Shown here: positions 8,296 through 16,456 of the stretch, in pieces
How the letters are laid out: every line of letters begins with the position of its first letter
Position numbering within the stretch: position 1 is the stretch's first letter
Assembly (NCBI GenBank): GCA_964416305.1
Contig: CAYQDM010000015.1
Coordinates: forward strand, 1-64,000
DNA: 64,000 nt
Direction: 5' to 3'
From: Acidaminobacter sp964416305
Lineage (GTDB): Bacteria; Bacillota; Clostridia; Peptostreptococcales; Acidaminobacteraceae
Notes under the pieces: model-generated
Told to the model about the DNA's origin: nothing
The model's database searches: none
The model's input: the letters and a program-made list of their open reading frames with translations, nothing else
Translations under genes and position numbers: made by a program

Positions 8296-9234
8296 TTGCA
8301 AACTTTGAAATCCATTGACAACGTACTGATCTGCGGCACAGGTGCCATCGGAGCGGCCTATGCCAAAAAAATTACGGATTATGATCCTAATTGCCTTCGC
8401 ATTTTGGCGCGTGGCGAGCGGAAACACCGTTATGCGGCGGAGGGGTTGGTGATCAATGGCCATCGGCATGACTTAGCACTGGCGGATCCTGAAGAAACAA
8501 ACCCAGTACCGGCAGACTTGATTTTAGTGGCGGTGAAGGACTACGGGCTGGACTCGGCAATCGAAGACATGGCGCCTTTCGTGGGCGAGAACACTTTGAT
8601 CCTGTCGCTGATGAACGGCATCACCAGCGAGGACCGGCTGGCGGCGGCATTCGGGACTGAGCGGGTATTGTATGGCTTGGTGATGGGCATTGACGGCGCT
8701 CGGGACCAAAACCGCATTCGCTTCACGCAATACGGCACCGTCAGCTTTGGTGACGCGGACAATTCGGAAGTAAGGGACGAGGTCAAAGCGGTGGCGGCAT
8801 TTTTTGACCGGGTGGGACTCGCGTATAACATCCCCACAAAAATGCTGCGTGAGCTCTGGTATAAATTCATGGTCAACGTGGGCATAAATCAAGCGTCTGC
8901 GGTCGTTCGCGGCGGCTTCGGGGTCTTCCAGCGCATTCCTGAGGCTCACGCCCTCATGCGTTCTGCCATGTGGGAGTTGATCCGGATAACGGAGAAAAAC
9001 GGCATTGGACTCACCGAGACGGATCTTGAAAACTGGGACAAAGTCCTGATGGCCATGCCGCCTGAGAGCAGGCCCTCCATGCTGAACGATTTGGAAAGCG
9101 GGCGCCGGACTGAAGTCGAGATGCTGTCCGGAACAATAATGGCCCTCGGACGTCAGTACGGGGTCCCCACGCCGGTGAACGAGGTCATGTACCGCGCCAT
9201 CAAGACGGCGGAGGCGCTGTCAAACCAAAAATAA
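8296..9234 (+). CDS. Ketopantoate reductase-family (ApbA/PanE) protein
   Basis: This 312-aa NADPH-dependent reductase has an N-terminal Rossmann fold with GTGAIGAAYA near residue 14 and a C-terminal helical ApbA domain (about 175-300) containing ELWYKFMVNVGINQ, where the family's catalytic lysine lies. PanE reduces 2-dehydropantoate to pantoate for coenzyme A. Several paralogues act on other 2-oxo acids, and no other pantothenate gene is near, so the substrate is left open. Start is TTG at 8296 with GAGGAGGTG seven bases upstream. The next gene is an MFS carrier 99 bases away, perhaps for a related acid. Confidence 0.85.
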   Translation: MQTLKSIDNVLICGTGAIGAAYAKKITDYDPNCLRILARGERKHRYAAEGLVINGHRHDLALADPEETNPVPADLILVAVKDYGLDSAIEDMAPFVGENTLILSLMNGITSEDRLAAAFGTERVLYGLVMGIDGARDQNRIRFTQYGTVSFGDADNSEVRDEVKAVAAFFDRVGLAYNIPTKMLRELWYKFMVNVGINQASAVVRGGFGVFQRIPEAHALMRSAMWELIRITEKNGIGLTETDLENWDKVLMAMPPESRPSMLNDLESGRRTEVEMLSGTIMALGRQYGVPTPVNEVMYRAIKTAEALSNQK

Positions 9235-9243
9235 TGAATTTTA

Positions 9244-9253
9244 GCCGATGGTC
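9244..9253. repeat. GCCGATGGTC dispersed repeat copy
   Basis: A single exact copy, ten bases after the reductase stop codon, with no inverted partner close by. Confidence 0.5.
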
Positions 9254-9333
9254 CCGGTACTTTACACCCCACCGGCACGCAAAGACACATGTCATTCTCA
9301 AAGTCGATTATTTTATAAGGGGGGCTTACCTCA

Positions 9334-10635
9334 TTGAATCATCCTGGTAAAACACAAGAAAAGCAACCCCTCTTTTTTGGATGGTGGATCGTGTTCTTCG
9401 GTTTCATGCTCATGGCAATCAGTTTTTCGATCATCATGAGCTGCCATAGCCTCTTTGTGCTTCCCGTCACTGAAGCGCTGGGCTTTGAGCGGGGTGAATT
9501 TACCCTGACGTTTACGCTGGTGGGCCTCTCCGCAGCCGCATCCTCCGCATGGGTGGGCAGAATTCTTAGCCGCAGCCGGCATCTGAAGCGCAGTTTGACC
9601 CTCTTCATACTCCTGGCGGGACTGGCTTTTGCTTCTTTTTCTTTCGCGAGAGCCACATGGCAATTTTACCTGATCGCCATCCTTCTTGGACCGGGTTTCG
9701 TTGGCAGCTCAAACCTGGCAGGCTCACTTCTGGTCAACCATTGGTTTATCGACAGGCGCGGCTTTGCGCTGGGGGTTGTCGCCGCCGGAAGCGGGATTGG
9801 CACCGCCCTCCTGTCGCCCGTGATCTCAGGCGTCATATCAGGTTGGGGGTGGCAGGCGGGCTATTGGTTGAGCAGTGGTCTCATTTTGACGGTTTGTTTA
9901 CCGCTCACCTGGCGATTTGCAGTTCGAAGCCCCGAAGAAAAGGGACTGGGTCCGCTTGTCAGGCGGCAATCAGATGCGGCTGCTGAAGTTGAAACTGTCG
10001 GAGGCGCCGGGTCTATTGCGGCCGAGGCACCGGCAGGTCTTATGCTCTCAGAACTCAAAGTCATGCCCGCCTTCTGGATGTTTTTTATGACCATGTTTTT
10101 CCTCTGTGTCGTGATTGGCGGCTCTCAGCTGACCATAGCTGCCTACATGCTGGAACTGGGCTACTCAGCGCAGTTCTCAGCGCTGATGTTTTCCGTCCAG
10201 GCCCTCGGCATGCTGATTGGTAAGCTCAGCCTGGGCGCAATCTTTGACCGGTTTGGAACAAAGCGCGGCATTCTGATAGGCATCACCGCCCTGATGGTGA
10301 CCATGCTGGGATATCTGAACGCTTCTGCAGTCGTCGTCGCAGTAGGCGCCTCTGTCCTGGTCGGCATGGCGGCTTCCATGTCGACGGTCGGCAATGCCTA
10401 CCTGACGGGCAGCTTCTTTGGCAGCAAAGATTTTGGCAACGTCTATGGCCTGGTCAACATCACCATGATGACCGGGGCGACAACGGGGCCCCTGGTCACT
10501 AACCTGATCTATGACCAAACCGGCAGTTATGCCTTTGCCTGGGTTGGCTTTCTTGTATTGACCGGCCTGTGCGGGCTCAGTCTTGTGTGGCTGCAGTCGG
10601 TGTTTTTCAAGAGGCTGTTGAAGACAGCGTGTTGA
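9334..10635 (+). CDS. MFS transporter (oxalate/formate antiporter-like)
   Basis: This 433-aa major facilitator has about twelve hydrophobic helices in two halves joined by a polar loop near residues 200-235. The N-terminal FFGWWIVFFGF and the helix-2/3 region WVGRIL resemble the OFA and monocarboxylate branches of MFS, which exchange or import carboxylates. The start is a TTG at 9334 preceded by GGGGGGC. It follows the ketopantoate-reductase-like gene, so a 2-oxo or hydroxy acid is a reasonable but unproven substrate. A long hairpin built from two GACCATCGGC copies terminates it. Confidence 0.87.
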   Translation: MNHPGKTQEKQPLFFGWWIVFFGFMLMAISFSIIMSCHSLFVLPVTEALGFERGEFTLTFTLVGLSAAASSAWVGRILSRSRHLKRSLTLFILLAGLAFASFSFARATWQFYLIAILLGPGFVGSSNLAGSLLVNHWFIDRRGFALGVVAAGSGIGTALLSPVISGVISGWGWQAGYWLSSGLILTVCLPLTWRFAVRSPEEKGLGPLVRRQSDAAAEVETVGGAGSIAAEAPAGLMLSELKVMPAFWMFFMTMFFLCVVIGGSQLTIAAYMLELGYSAQFSALMFSVQALGMLIGKLSLGAIFDRFGTKRGILIGITALMVTMLGYLNASAVVVAVGASVLVGMAASMSTVGNAYLTGSFFGSKDFGNVYGLVNITMMTGATTGPLVTNLIYDQTGSYAFAWVGFLVLTGLCGLSLVWLQSVFFKRLLKTAC

Positions 10636-10655
10636 AAATTGGGTTGTGAAAGTGA

Positions 10656-10717
10656 AGACCATCGGCAGCGTTTTTGAGCTTATAAAAGCTTTCAAAAACT
10701 TTTGCCGATGGTCTTTT
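10656..10717 (+). terminator. Long hairpin terminator made of two GACCATCGGC arms
   Basis: AGACCATCGGCA at 10656-10667 pairs with TGCCGATGGTCT at 10703-10714. Inside lie a second stem (GTTTTTGA/TCAAAAAC) and a third (AGCTT/AAGCT). TTTT follows the right arm. Here the dispersed repeat pair clearly serves as the terminator of the MFS gene. Confidence 0.75.
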
Positions 10718-10752
10718 ATCTTTCAACTATAAAGGCGTAAGCATTACCGGAA

Positions 10753-10790
10753 GAAGGTGTCAATAAGCATAAGCCGCTGACACCCCCTTC
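10753..10790. repeat. REP-like inverted repeat (GGTGTCA..TGACACC)
   Basis: GAAGGTGTCA faces TGACACCCCCTTC across 15 bases that include ATAAGC. It belongs to the GGTGTC/GACACC family seen at 106, 16457, 31504 and 61266. Confidence 0.5.
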
Positions 10791-10815
10791 AAAGTGACGT
10801 CGCTTGAGTTCCGAC

Positions 10816-11040
10816 CTATCCGCCGCTCAGAACAGGCAGGATTTGAACCTCATCTCCATCCTCGAGGATATGAGACATTTTCTTTGGCTTGCCGTTCACG
10901 AGCACTGCACCGACCTGTTTTTCGTCAATCCCCAGTTGCCCCAGCCTTTGCAGGATCGTCAGCGGTTCCCATTTCAGCGTCAGCACCTCTGCGTCAGTGC
11001 CCTCATTTTTTATGCCACCTGGGACTTTGACCACAATCAT
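10816..11040 (-). CDS. MoaD/ThiS-like sulfur-carrier protein
   Basis: This 74-aa beta-grasp protein ends in LPVLSGG. The C-terminal Gly-Gly is the site that MoaD and ThiS proteins use to carry sulfur as a thiocarboxylate. LVNGKPKKMSHILEDGDEVQILP is the usual second half of the fold. Its start overlaps the stop of the aldehyde-oxidoreductase-family gene by four bases (ATGA). MoaD-like genes often accompany tungsten AORs, where they likely serve pterin-cofactor synthesis, and that is the inference here. Confidence 0.87.
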   Translation of the reverse strand: MIVVKVPGGIKNEGTDAEVLTLKWEPLTILQRLGQLGIDEKQVGAVLVNGKPKKMSHILEDGDEVQILPVLSGG

Positions 11041-12761
11041 GGCTTTAGAGTCCTTCGACCTTCCAAATGCGCTTCTACGACCTGTTCCAGTTCATCCTGC
11101 CCCACGTCAAAGACAGTGTTCACCCCAGGCAGCACACGCTCTGTAAAACATTCCGGCATTTTGTAGTGGGCTTTTGTGAAACCTGCGAGTTGATTAAAGG
11201 TGTGCTCATCCTTAAGGGTCTCTTCACCTACAGCTTTCAGCCATGGTACATCCACAGACCAGCCATATCTTGCGTTAATCAGATCCGCAATAAGCTGATG
11301 CTGATTTCCAACAGCGCCGCTGCAGAAGATGCAAAAGCCCATAGTATCGTAAATAGCCATGTTTTTTTGAGTACTGAAGGAAAGCTCCGCTTGGCCAACT
11401 CTTGAGGCCTGTTCAATCTGAGCTCGGGCCGTTGCGCCATAGGTGTGATCCGCGCCCATGGGTGAAGTCGCGTACGTCACGCCCATGCCTTTGATGGCCC
11501 GCGGGTCGTAGGCAGGCATTGCCTGACCGTTGACCGCCGGTACGTTGCGGATCCCAAAGACTTTGCCCGTGACCACTGCGCCGTTGCCAAGAACGCGACC
11601 CAGTACGGTGCCCCTTCGGATATCTGCCATGAAACCCAAGGCTGCCTCTGAGTCACCGAAAGCGGCTAGACCGGCTTCCATAGCTACACCTATGGCAGCA
11701 CCGGTTTCGATGGTATCAATGCCCATATCGTTGCAAAGGGCATTGAGCCGAGCGACGACGTCCAGATCAGAGATCCCCAGGTTAGAACCCAAGAGCCCCA
11801 GGTTTTCATACTCCAGAGGGGAAACGATCGCTTTGCCATCTTTGTCCGGGTAAATATTGGAGCACTGAATCACGCAGCCCGGCATGCAGGCGTGGGAGGT
11901 TCGGCCGTCGCCGCCCCTTTCCGTGATGACATCAAAGATAGTCTCACCACAGATCTGGTCCATGCCGTCGAACCGGCCAAGACTGAAGTTGTGGGTAGGA
12001 AGACCGCCGTGACCATTCATGACACGCACCATGGAAGCCGTGCCCAAAGTTTTGTAGTTGAGCGTGGAGGGTGCATCCTTCACCACAGAGGTGTATGCCT
12101 TTAAGGCGGCCATAAAACCCTCTTTGTCTGCCAAAGGCATGGTGTCCTTTCCAAGGACGACAATCCCTTTGATTTTCTTGGAGCCCATAACAGCGCCAAG
12201 ACCGCCGCGTCCGCTGAAACGTCCCGGTTTATGATCTGCATCTGTCGTTGCGATCCCCGCTGAGCTGTAAAGCATTTCACCTACGGGACCGATACAGCTG
12301 ATCGCCGCACCCGGGTATAGCTTATGTACAGCTTCGCAGAATTCCCCTGTACCCATGCCTTGATATGCCTCTGCAGGCTCCAGGGTACACGCCTCTTTGC
12401 TGATTTTGACGTACCACCAACGGTCGTCCTCAGGCTGATCCTCCAGAATAAGTGCTTTGAGCCCCATCTGCGCAAGCCTCATGGCGGTGGTGCCGCCGGA
12501 GTTGCTTTCTTTAATGCCTTGAGTCAAGGGGCTTTTCGCGCCAATGCAAACACGACTGGCACTGGAAACATTGGTACCCGTCAGCAGTCCCATGGCGAAA
12601 ATCAGCTTGTTGTGACGCCCCAGGGGCTCGCAAGTTGGATCGACTTCATTCAGCAGGATCTTGGCTATCAGGCCCCTGCCGCCGGTTTTTAAGTAAGGCT
12701 CAGGTGTAGTCTCGTACTGGATCGTTTTCGTTCTGGTGTTGATTCTGAGTATTTTGTCCAT
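11037..12761 (-). CDS. Aldehyde:ferredoxin oxidoreductase-family (tungsten/molybdopterin) enzyme
   Basis: This 574-aa AOR-family protein would oxidise an aldehyde to the acid with ferredoxin as acceptor, using a bis-pterin W or Mo centre and one 4Fe-4S cluster. The N-terminal pterin domain has the usual GGRGLIAKILLNEV near 27 and RFSGRGGLGAVMGSKK near 181. Cluster cysteines are C292/C296/C300 (ACMPGCVIQC) and C477 or C480 (FCIFCSG). The spacing of the first three is C-x3-C-x3-C rather than C-x2-C-x3-C of classical AOR. It is about 30 residues shorter than archaeal AOR. Start has GGAGGGCGTT upstream. The physiological aldehyde is unknown; amino-acid-derived aldehydes are plausible in this fermenter. 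Confidence 0.9.
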   Translation of the reverse strand: MDKILRINTRTKTIQYETTPEPYLKTGGRGLIAKILLNEVDPTCEPLGRHNKLIFAMGLLTGTNVSSASRVCIGAKSPLTQGIKESNSGGTTAMRLAQMGLKALILEDQPEDDRWWYVKISKEACTLEPAEAYQGMGTGEFCEAVHKLYPGAAISCIGPVGEMLYSSAGIATTDADHKPGRFSGRGGLGAVMGSKKIKGIVVLGKDTMPLADKEGFMAALKAYTSVVKDAPSTLNYKTLGTASMVRVMNGHGGLPTHNFSLGRFDGMDQICGETIFDVITERGGDGRTSHACMPGCVIQCSNIYPDKDGKAIVSPLEYENLGLLGSNLGISDLDVVARLNALCNDMGIDTIETGAAIGVAMEAGLAAFGDSEAALGFMADIRRGTVLGRVLGNGAVVTGKVFGIRNVPAVNGQAMPAYDPRAIKGMGVTYATSPMGADHTYGATARAQIEQASRVGQAELSFSTQKNMAIYDTMGFCIFCSGAVGNQHQLIADLINARYGWSVDVPWLKAVGEETLKDEHTFNQLAGFTKAHYKMPECFTERVLPGVNTVFDVGQDELEQVVEAHLEGRRTLKP

Positions 12762-12835
12762 AACGCCCTCCTGAGATTCATATTTTCTTATTTATTAGTT
12801 TAACAAAAAATCAAGGTGAATTCACGAAGAACAAG

Positions 12836-12875
12836 TTGGTGACGCGAACAGCTTTAGGGTTGGGGACGCGGACGG
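12836..12875. repeat. Two-unit 24-bp-period repeat (TTGGTGACGCGAACAG)
   Basis: TTGGTGACGCGAACAG at 12836 and TTGGGGACGCGGACGG at 12860 start exactly 24 bases apart in the 12762-13006 spacer. The same motif and the same spacing occur at 26111. Confidence 0.6.
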
Positions 12876-12940
12876 TAATCAAAATGCAGCATTCACCAAG
12901 GCCATTGTTCATTATTAAAGTTTACCTCTCTTTATTACTC

Positions 12941-12984
12941 AAAAAAAACCGGCAGCGCCCAATCTCTCTGGGCACCGCCGGTTT
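12941..12984 (-). terminator. Rho-independent terminator of aroF
   Basis: On the minus strand AAACCGGC pairs with GCCGGTTT, with an inner TGGGC/GCCCA stem, followed by eight T (AAAAAAAA on the plus strand at 12941-12948). Confidence 0.85.
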
Positions 12985-13006
12985 CACCATGTTCTAATTG
13001 AAATAC

Positions 13007-14035
13007 CTAAACATTATCCGCAATATAATACATCAGCTGCTCCGATTCCTCCCAGCCCAGGCAAGGGTCGGTAATGGACTTCCCATAAATGTTTTCGCCA
13101 ATCTTCTGAGTGCCGCCTACCAGATAGCTTTCAATCATCAGGCCCTTGACCATGCTTCGAATGCTCGGGTCATATTTTCGGCTGAACAGGATCTCCTTGG
13201 CGATTCGCGGCTGCTCATCATGCTTCTTCATGGAATTCGAGTGATTCGTGTCGATCACGATCGCAGGATTCTGGAAGCCCGACTTCTCATACATATGAAT
13301 GAAATGAATCAAGTCCTCGTAGTGATAGTTTGGCAAATTGCGCCCGTGGACATCCACTGCGCCGCGCAGTATCGCATGGGCATGGGGGTTTCCGTCCGAC
13401 TCCACTTCGTAGCCTCTGTAAATAAACCTGTGGCCCTGCTGCGCCGCGTTGATGGCGTTCAGCATGACAGAAAAGTCGCCGCTGGTTGGGTTTTTCATGC
13501 CTATCGGCACATCCACCCCGCTGGAGGTCAGGCGGTGCTGCTGATTCTCAACTGACCGCGCGCCCACCGCGTTGTAGGCGAACACGTCCGCCAAATAGGA
13601 GTAGTTGTCGGGATAAAGCATCTCATCGGCACCCGGAAGGCCATAGTCCATCAGGACACGCAGGTGGATCTGGCGAATCGCCCGGATCCCCTGGCGGATA
13701 TCCGGTTCCTTGCTCGGGTCCGGCTGGTGCGCCATGCCCTTGTAGCCGGCCCCCGTCGTCCGCGGCTTATTGGTGTAAATCCGCGGAATCAAAATCAGCT
13801 TGTCCTTGACTTTTTCCTGCACCAGCGCCAGTTTCTCAACATAGTCGCAAACCGATTCCTCGTTGTCCGCCGAGCAAGGCCCAATGATGAGCAGAAAACG
13901 ATCATCCTTCCCCTCCAGCACTGCCTTGATTTCGTTGACACGCTGATCCCTCTTCTTCTTTGAAATAAGCGATAGAGGCTGTTCCGCGAGGACTTCCTCT
14001 TTACTTGGCAATCGTTTGATAAATTTCATTCCCAT
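13007..14035 (-). CDS. aroF: 3-deoxy-7-phosphoheptulonate (DAHP) synthase, type I
   Basis: This 342-aa enzyme condenses phosphoenolpyruvate and erythrose 4-phosphate, the first step of the shikimate pathway. It matches the AroFGH type I-alpha family in length and motifs: LLIIGPCSADNEESV near 50, RIYTNKPRTTGAGYKG near 85, GARSVENQQHR near 155, GMKNPTSGDF near 177 and DTNHSNSMKK near 258. The ATG at 14035 is preferred over a GTG three codons upstream because AAAGGGGTG lies seven bases before it. Feedback specificity (Phe, Tyr or Trp) is not readable. It has its own promoter and terminator. Confidence 0.94.
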   Translation of the reverse strand: MGMKFIKRLPSKEEVLAEQPLSLISKKKRDQRVNEIKAVLEGKDDRFLLIIGPCSADNEESVCDYVEKLALVQEKVKDKLILIPRIYTNKPRTTGAGYKGMAHQPDPSKEPDIRQGIRAIRQIHLRVLMDYGLPGADEMLYPDNYSYLADVFAYNAVGARSVENQQHRLTSSGVDVPIGMKNPTSGDFSVMLNAINAAQQGHRFIYRGYEVESDGNPHAHAILRGAVDVHGRNLPNYHYEDLIHFIHMYEKSGFQNPAIVIDTNHSNSMKKHDEQPRIAKEILFSRKYDPSIRSMVKGLMIESYLVGGTQKIGENIYGKSITDPCLGWEESEQLMYYIADNV

Positions 14036-14090
14036 AGTTAACACCCCTTTAAGTCCTTTCCGTTCACATAAGATTCTATGTATTCAGAAC

Positions 14091-14119
14091 ACTATATTAC
14101 GTTTCGTTCCAAAATTCAA
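14091..14119 (-). promoter_or_regulatory. Sigma-A promoter of aroF
   Basis: On the minus strand TTGAAT (plus 14114-14119), a 17-base spacer and TATAGT (plus 14091-14096) lie about 55 bases before the aroF start. Confidence 0.65.
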
Positions 14120-14199
14120 ATTGATTTTTTGGAACGGTTCGTTAAGGCGTTGAATCATGGAAATAACTGTATGCTGCGCAATCATTTAAAAAACGTTTT

Positions 14200-14252
14200 G
14201 CCGATGGTCATTGCCACTCAAATCCTCACCTGGTGTGGCTGCGACCATCGGC
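14200..14252. repeat. Inverted pair GCCGATGGTC / GACCATCGGC
   Basis: Exact 10-mer arms at 14200-14209 and 14243-14252 enclose a second partial stem (GCCAC/GTGGC). The hairpin lies downstream of the PII gene on the minus strand and could terminate it, although no strong T run follows. Confidence 0.6.
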
Positions 14253-14270
14253 TGCTCGCCTTGCCCTTAA

Positions 14271-14633
14271 TCACTTGGGATCCTTGACCGCCGCCGGCCC
14301 CCGCTCCGCCGTCCTGATGCGCACTGCGTCCACCACGTCGTAGACAAAAATCTTGCCGTCCCCAATATTGCCTGTCTGCAGAATCTTCAGCGCCGTCTGA
14401 ATCACCGACTCCACAGGGACCTCACACACGACGATCTCCACTTTCAGCTTCTGCTTCAGATTAATTTCCACCTGCACGCCGCGATAATATTCCTTGTGCC
14501 CTTTCTGAAGACCGCAGCCCAGGGCGTTCGTCACCGTCATACCCGTAACGCCAATGCCGTTCATGGCTTCCTTCAGGTCCTCAAACTTGTCCGGGTTCAT
14601 GATGATTTCAATTTTGCTCATCTTTTCAACCAT
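14271..14633 (-). CDS. glnK: PII-family nitrogen regulatory protein (GlnB/GlnK-like)
   Basis: This 120-aa PII signal protein is the second gene of an amtB-glnK pair, the classic arrangement in which PII binds and blocks the ammonium channel when nitrogen is ample. The family core QKGHKEYYRG, KVEIVV and GDGKIFVYDVVDAVRIRT are all present. Aligned to E. coli GlnB without gaps, the position of Tyr51 in the T-loop, the uridylylated residue, is Val (RGVQVEIN), while Tyr46 is kept. Control by uridylylation is therefore unlikely; ATP/ADP/2-oxoglutarate binding may suffice. The C-terminal tail is enriched in Arg, Ala and Pro. Assignment to GlnK rather than GlnB rests on context. Confidence 0.9.
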   Translation of the reverse strand: MVEKMSKIEIIMNPDKFEDLKEAMNGIGVTGMTVTNALGCGLQKGHKEYYRGVQVEINLKQKLKVEIVVCEVPVESVIQTALKILQTGNIGDGKIFVYDVVDAVRIRTAERGPAAVKDPK

Positions 14634-14648
14634 TGTCCGCGCCTCCCT

Positions 14649-15860
14649 CTAAAGATCCATATATGCCGCAATGCCGTGCTCGATCCCAACCAGACCGTGC
14701 AGTTCCTCGCTTTCCTCAACGCGCAGGCCTATGGTCGCCTTAATCCCCACAAAAGTCAGGAAGGCCAGCCCCATGGCCACCGCCGCGCTGATGCCTACAC
14801 CAATGACTTGGGCACCCAGCAGTGTCATACCGCCGCCATAGAGAAGCCCGCCGTCCACGGATAACACACCCACCGCCAGCGTACCAAAGACGCCGCAGAC
14901 ACCGTGGACTGAAATCGCGCCTACCGGATCATCTATGCGCAGTTTGGTGTCAATGTACTCTACCGCCAAGAGCATCAGTATGCCGCTGACCACGCCTACC
15001 ACTATGGCGCCGGCAAACGAAATCTGGTTGGCTCCCGCCGTAATTCCGACCAATCCCGCCAGAGCGCCATTGAGGGTCAGACCCGCATCAGGCTTGCCGT
15101 ATTTGACATTGCTCAACAGCATGGCCGCAATGGTGGCTGCCGCGCCGCTGATCAGGGTGGTTACCGCAGCGTGAGCGGTCGCCGGCGAGGTGATGTCCAA
15201 CGTGCTGCCCGGATTGAAGCCAAACCAACCAAACCAGAGGATCAACACGCCCAGGGCGCCCAGTGGAATGTTGTGGCCAGGAATCGCTCTAGGTACCCCA
15301 TTTTTATATTTTCCATTACGTGGTCCAACCATAATGGCGCCAATCAGCGCGCAGAACCCGCCAACCGCATGTACCGCCGTGCCGCCTGCGAAGTCCCTGA
15401 AGCCGACCACACTGGAGAGAAAGCCGCCGCCCCAGATCCAGTGCCCGATCAGAGGATAGATGAGCGTCGTTGCGACGACGCAAAAGGCCACGTAAGAGAA
15501 AAATTTCGTGCGTTCCGCCATGGCGCCTGAAACGATGGTCGCGCAGGTTGCCGCGAAGATCGCCTGGAAGAAGAAAAAGACGTCAAAGGAGATCCCGGCG
15601 ACCGACTCCGGCGAGCCCATCAGCACAAACTGATCACTGCCGATCAGTCCGCTCACATCCGTCCCATACATAAAGGCGTACCCCACAACATAATATCCGA
15701 GAACCCCTATGGATACCGTTACGAAGTTTTTCATAATGATGTTGACGGCGTTTTTCGACTGCGTAAATCCGACCTCGACCATAGCGAAGCCTGCGTGCAT
15801 CAGGAAAACAAAAACACTGGCGATTAAAACCCACATGGTATTCAGGATCATGGTATCCAT
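14649..15860 (-). CDS. amtB: Ammonium transporter AmtB
   Basis: This 403-aa member of the Amt/MEP/Rh family has about eleven hydrophobic helices. Recognisable segments are the N-terminal MWVLIASVFVFLMHAGFAMVE-like helix, FQAIFAATCATIVSGAMAER near 105, the pore segment with GGTAVHAVGG near 157 (His), WFGWFGFNPGS near 205 and HGVCGVFG near 305 (second His). These are the twin-His pore residues that conduct ammonia. The ATG at 15860 is preceded by AGGAGGGAACTGTCAA; an upstream start adding ten residues is rejected. PII follows 15 bases downstream. A strong promoter about 300 bases upstream implies a long leader. Confidence 0.94.
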   Translation of the reverse strand: MDTMILNTMWVLIASVFVFLMHAGFAMVEVGFTQSKNAVNIIMKNFVTVSIGVLGYYVVGYAFMYGTDVSGLIGSDQFVLMGSPESVAGISFDVFFFFQAIFAATCATIVSGAMAERTKFFSYVAFCVVATTLIYPLIGHWIWGGGFLSSVVGFRDFAGGTAVHAVGGFCALIGAIMVGPRNGKYKNGVPRAIPGHNIPLGALGVLILWFGWFGFNPGSTLDITSPATAHAAVTTLISGAAATIAAMLLSNVKYGKPDAGLTLNGALAGLVGITAGANQISFAGAIVVGVVSGILMLLAVEYIDTKLRIDDPVGAISVHGVCGVFGTLAVGVLSVDGGLLYGGGMTLLGAQVIGVGISAAVAMGLAFLTFVGIKATIGLRVEESEELHGLVGIEHGIAAYMDL

Positions 15861-15885
15861 TTGACAGTTCCCTCCTCTTCTGTTT

Positions 15886-15921
15886 GGCATGCTCTTTTTA
15901 AAACCTAAGCATGCCGATGGT
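15886..15921. repeat. GGCATGCT/AGCATGCC hairpin fused to a GCCGATGGT copy
   Basis: Eight-base arms at 15886-15893 and 15908-15915 form a hairpin in the amtB leader, and the right arm runs directly into GCCGATGGTT. In RNA it would lie about 25 bases before the amtB ribosome site. A regulatory role is only a possibility. Confidence 0.45.
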
Positions 15922-16160
15922 TGACTCTCACAAACCGAATCTGATTACAGTTTGAGTTTAAAGTTCCTTCATTTTTTAGTGCCGACTTCCATCACGATTC
16001 GGTGGAGTCTGCAAGTTTAGCTTGCAAAATTGAAGCAATCTAAAATAGCTGATAAATGAAATTATCGACGATTTTGTATTCATTTGCAGACAATCACCAC
16101 CTTCAACTTGTTTTTGCATCGATGCATAAATATAAGCGCGCTTTGTTAATATAGTATATG

Positions 16161-16189
16161 ATTTTAGAGTCGATCGATCCCGTTGTCAA
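16161..16189 (-). promoter_or_regulatory. Sigma-A promoter of amtB-glnK
   Basis: On the minus strand TTGACA (plus 16184-16189), a 17-base spacer and TAAAAT (plus 16161-16166) make a near-consensus promoter. Transcription would start near 16154 and give a leader of about 290 bases. Just inside that leader lies the perfect 12-base palindrome TGCATCGATGCA at 16115-16126. Confidence 0.7.
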
Positions 16190-16286
16190 GTGCTTTTTCA
16201 TTAAAAATCGACTATTTATAGAGTTTTATTGTCCAATACACAAACTATTATATATACAAAAACAATATTTGTTCGTATTTTAGCAG

Positions 16287-16298
16287 ATTGTATACAAT
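16287..16298. promoter_or_regulatory. Putative operator ATTGTATACAAT upstream of amtB
   Basis: A perfect 12-base palindrome about 100 bases upstream of the amtB -35 box. The exact 12-mer recurs upstream of gltB (59267), its 10-base core upstream of glmS (26013), and a one-mismatch form upstream of gdh (45287). A second related sequence, TTGTATTTTTATATAC, lies at 16307-16322. It resembles GntR-family operators (GTnTAC core). Confidence 0.55.
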
Positions 16299-16456
16299 GT
16301 GCCGGATTGTATTTTTATATACAGATGATCATTTATACACAATGCGACTCTTCACTAAGTTTTATAAAATGAATTTTGAATTTGTTAGAATTGCAATATT
16401 TCAATCAAAGGAATAAAAAGGAAGGAAAATGGCGCGCCATTTTCCAGTTCAGGTTG

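Noticed and set aside
15861..16160. Glutamine riboswitch in the amtB leader
   Set aside because: I looked for the conserved glnA/downstream-peptide motif sequences and did not find them.
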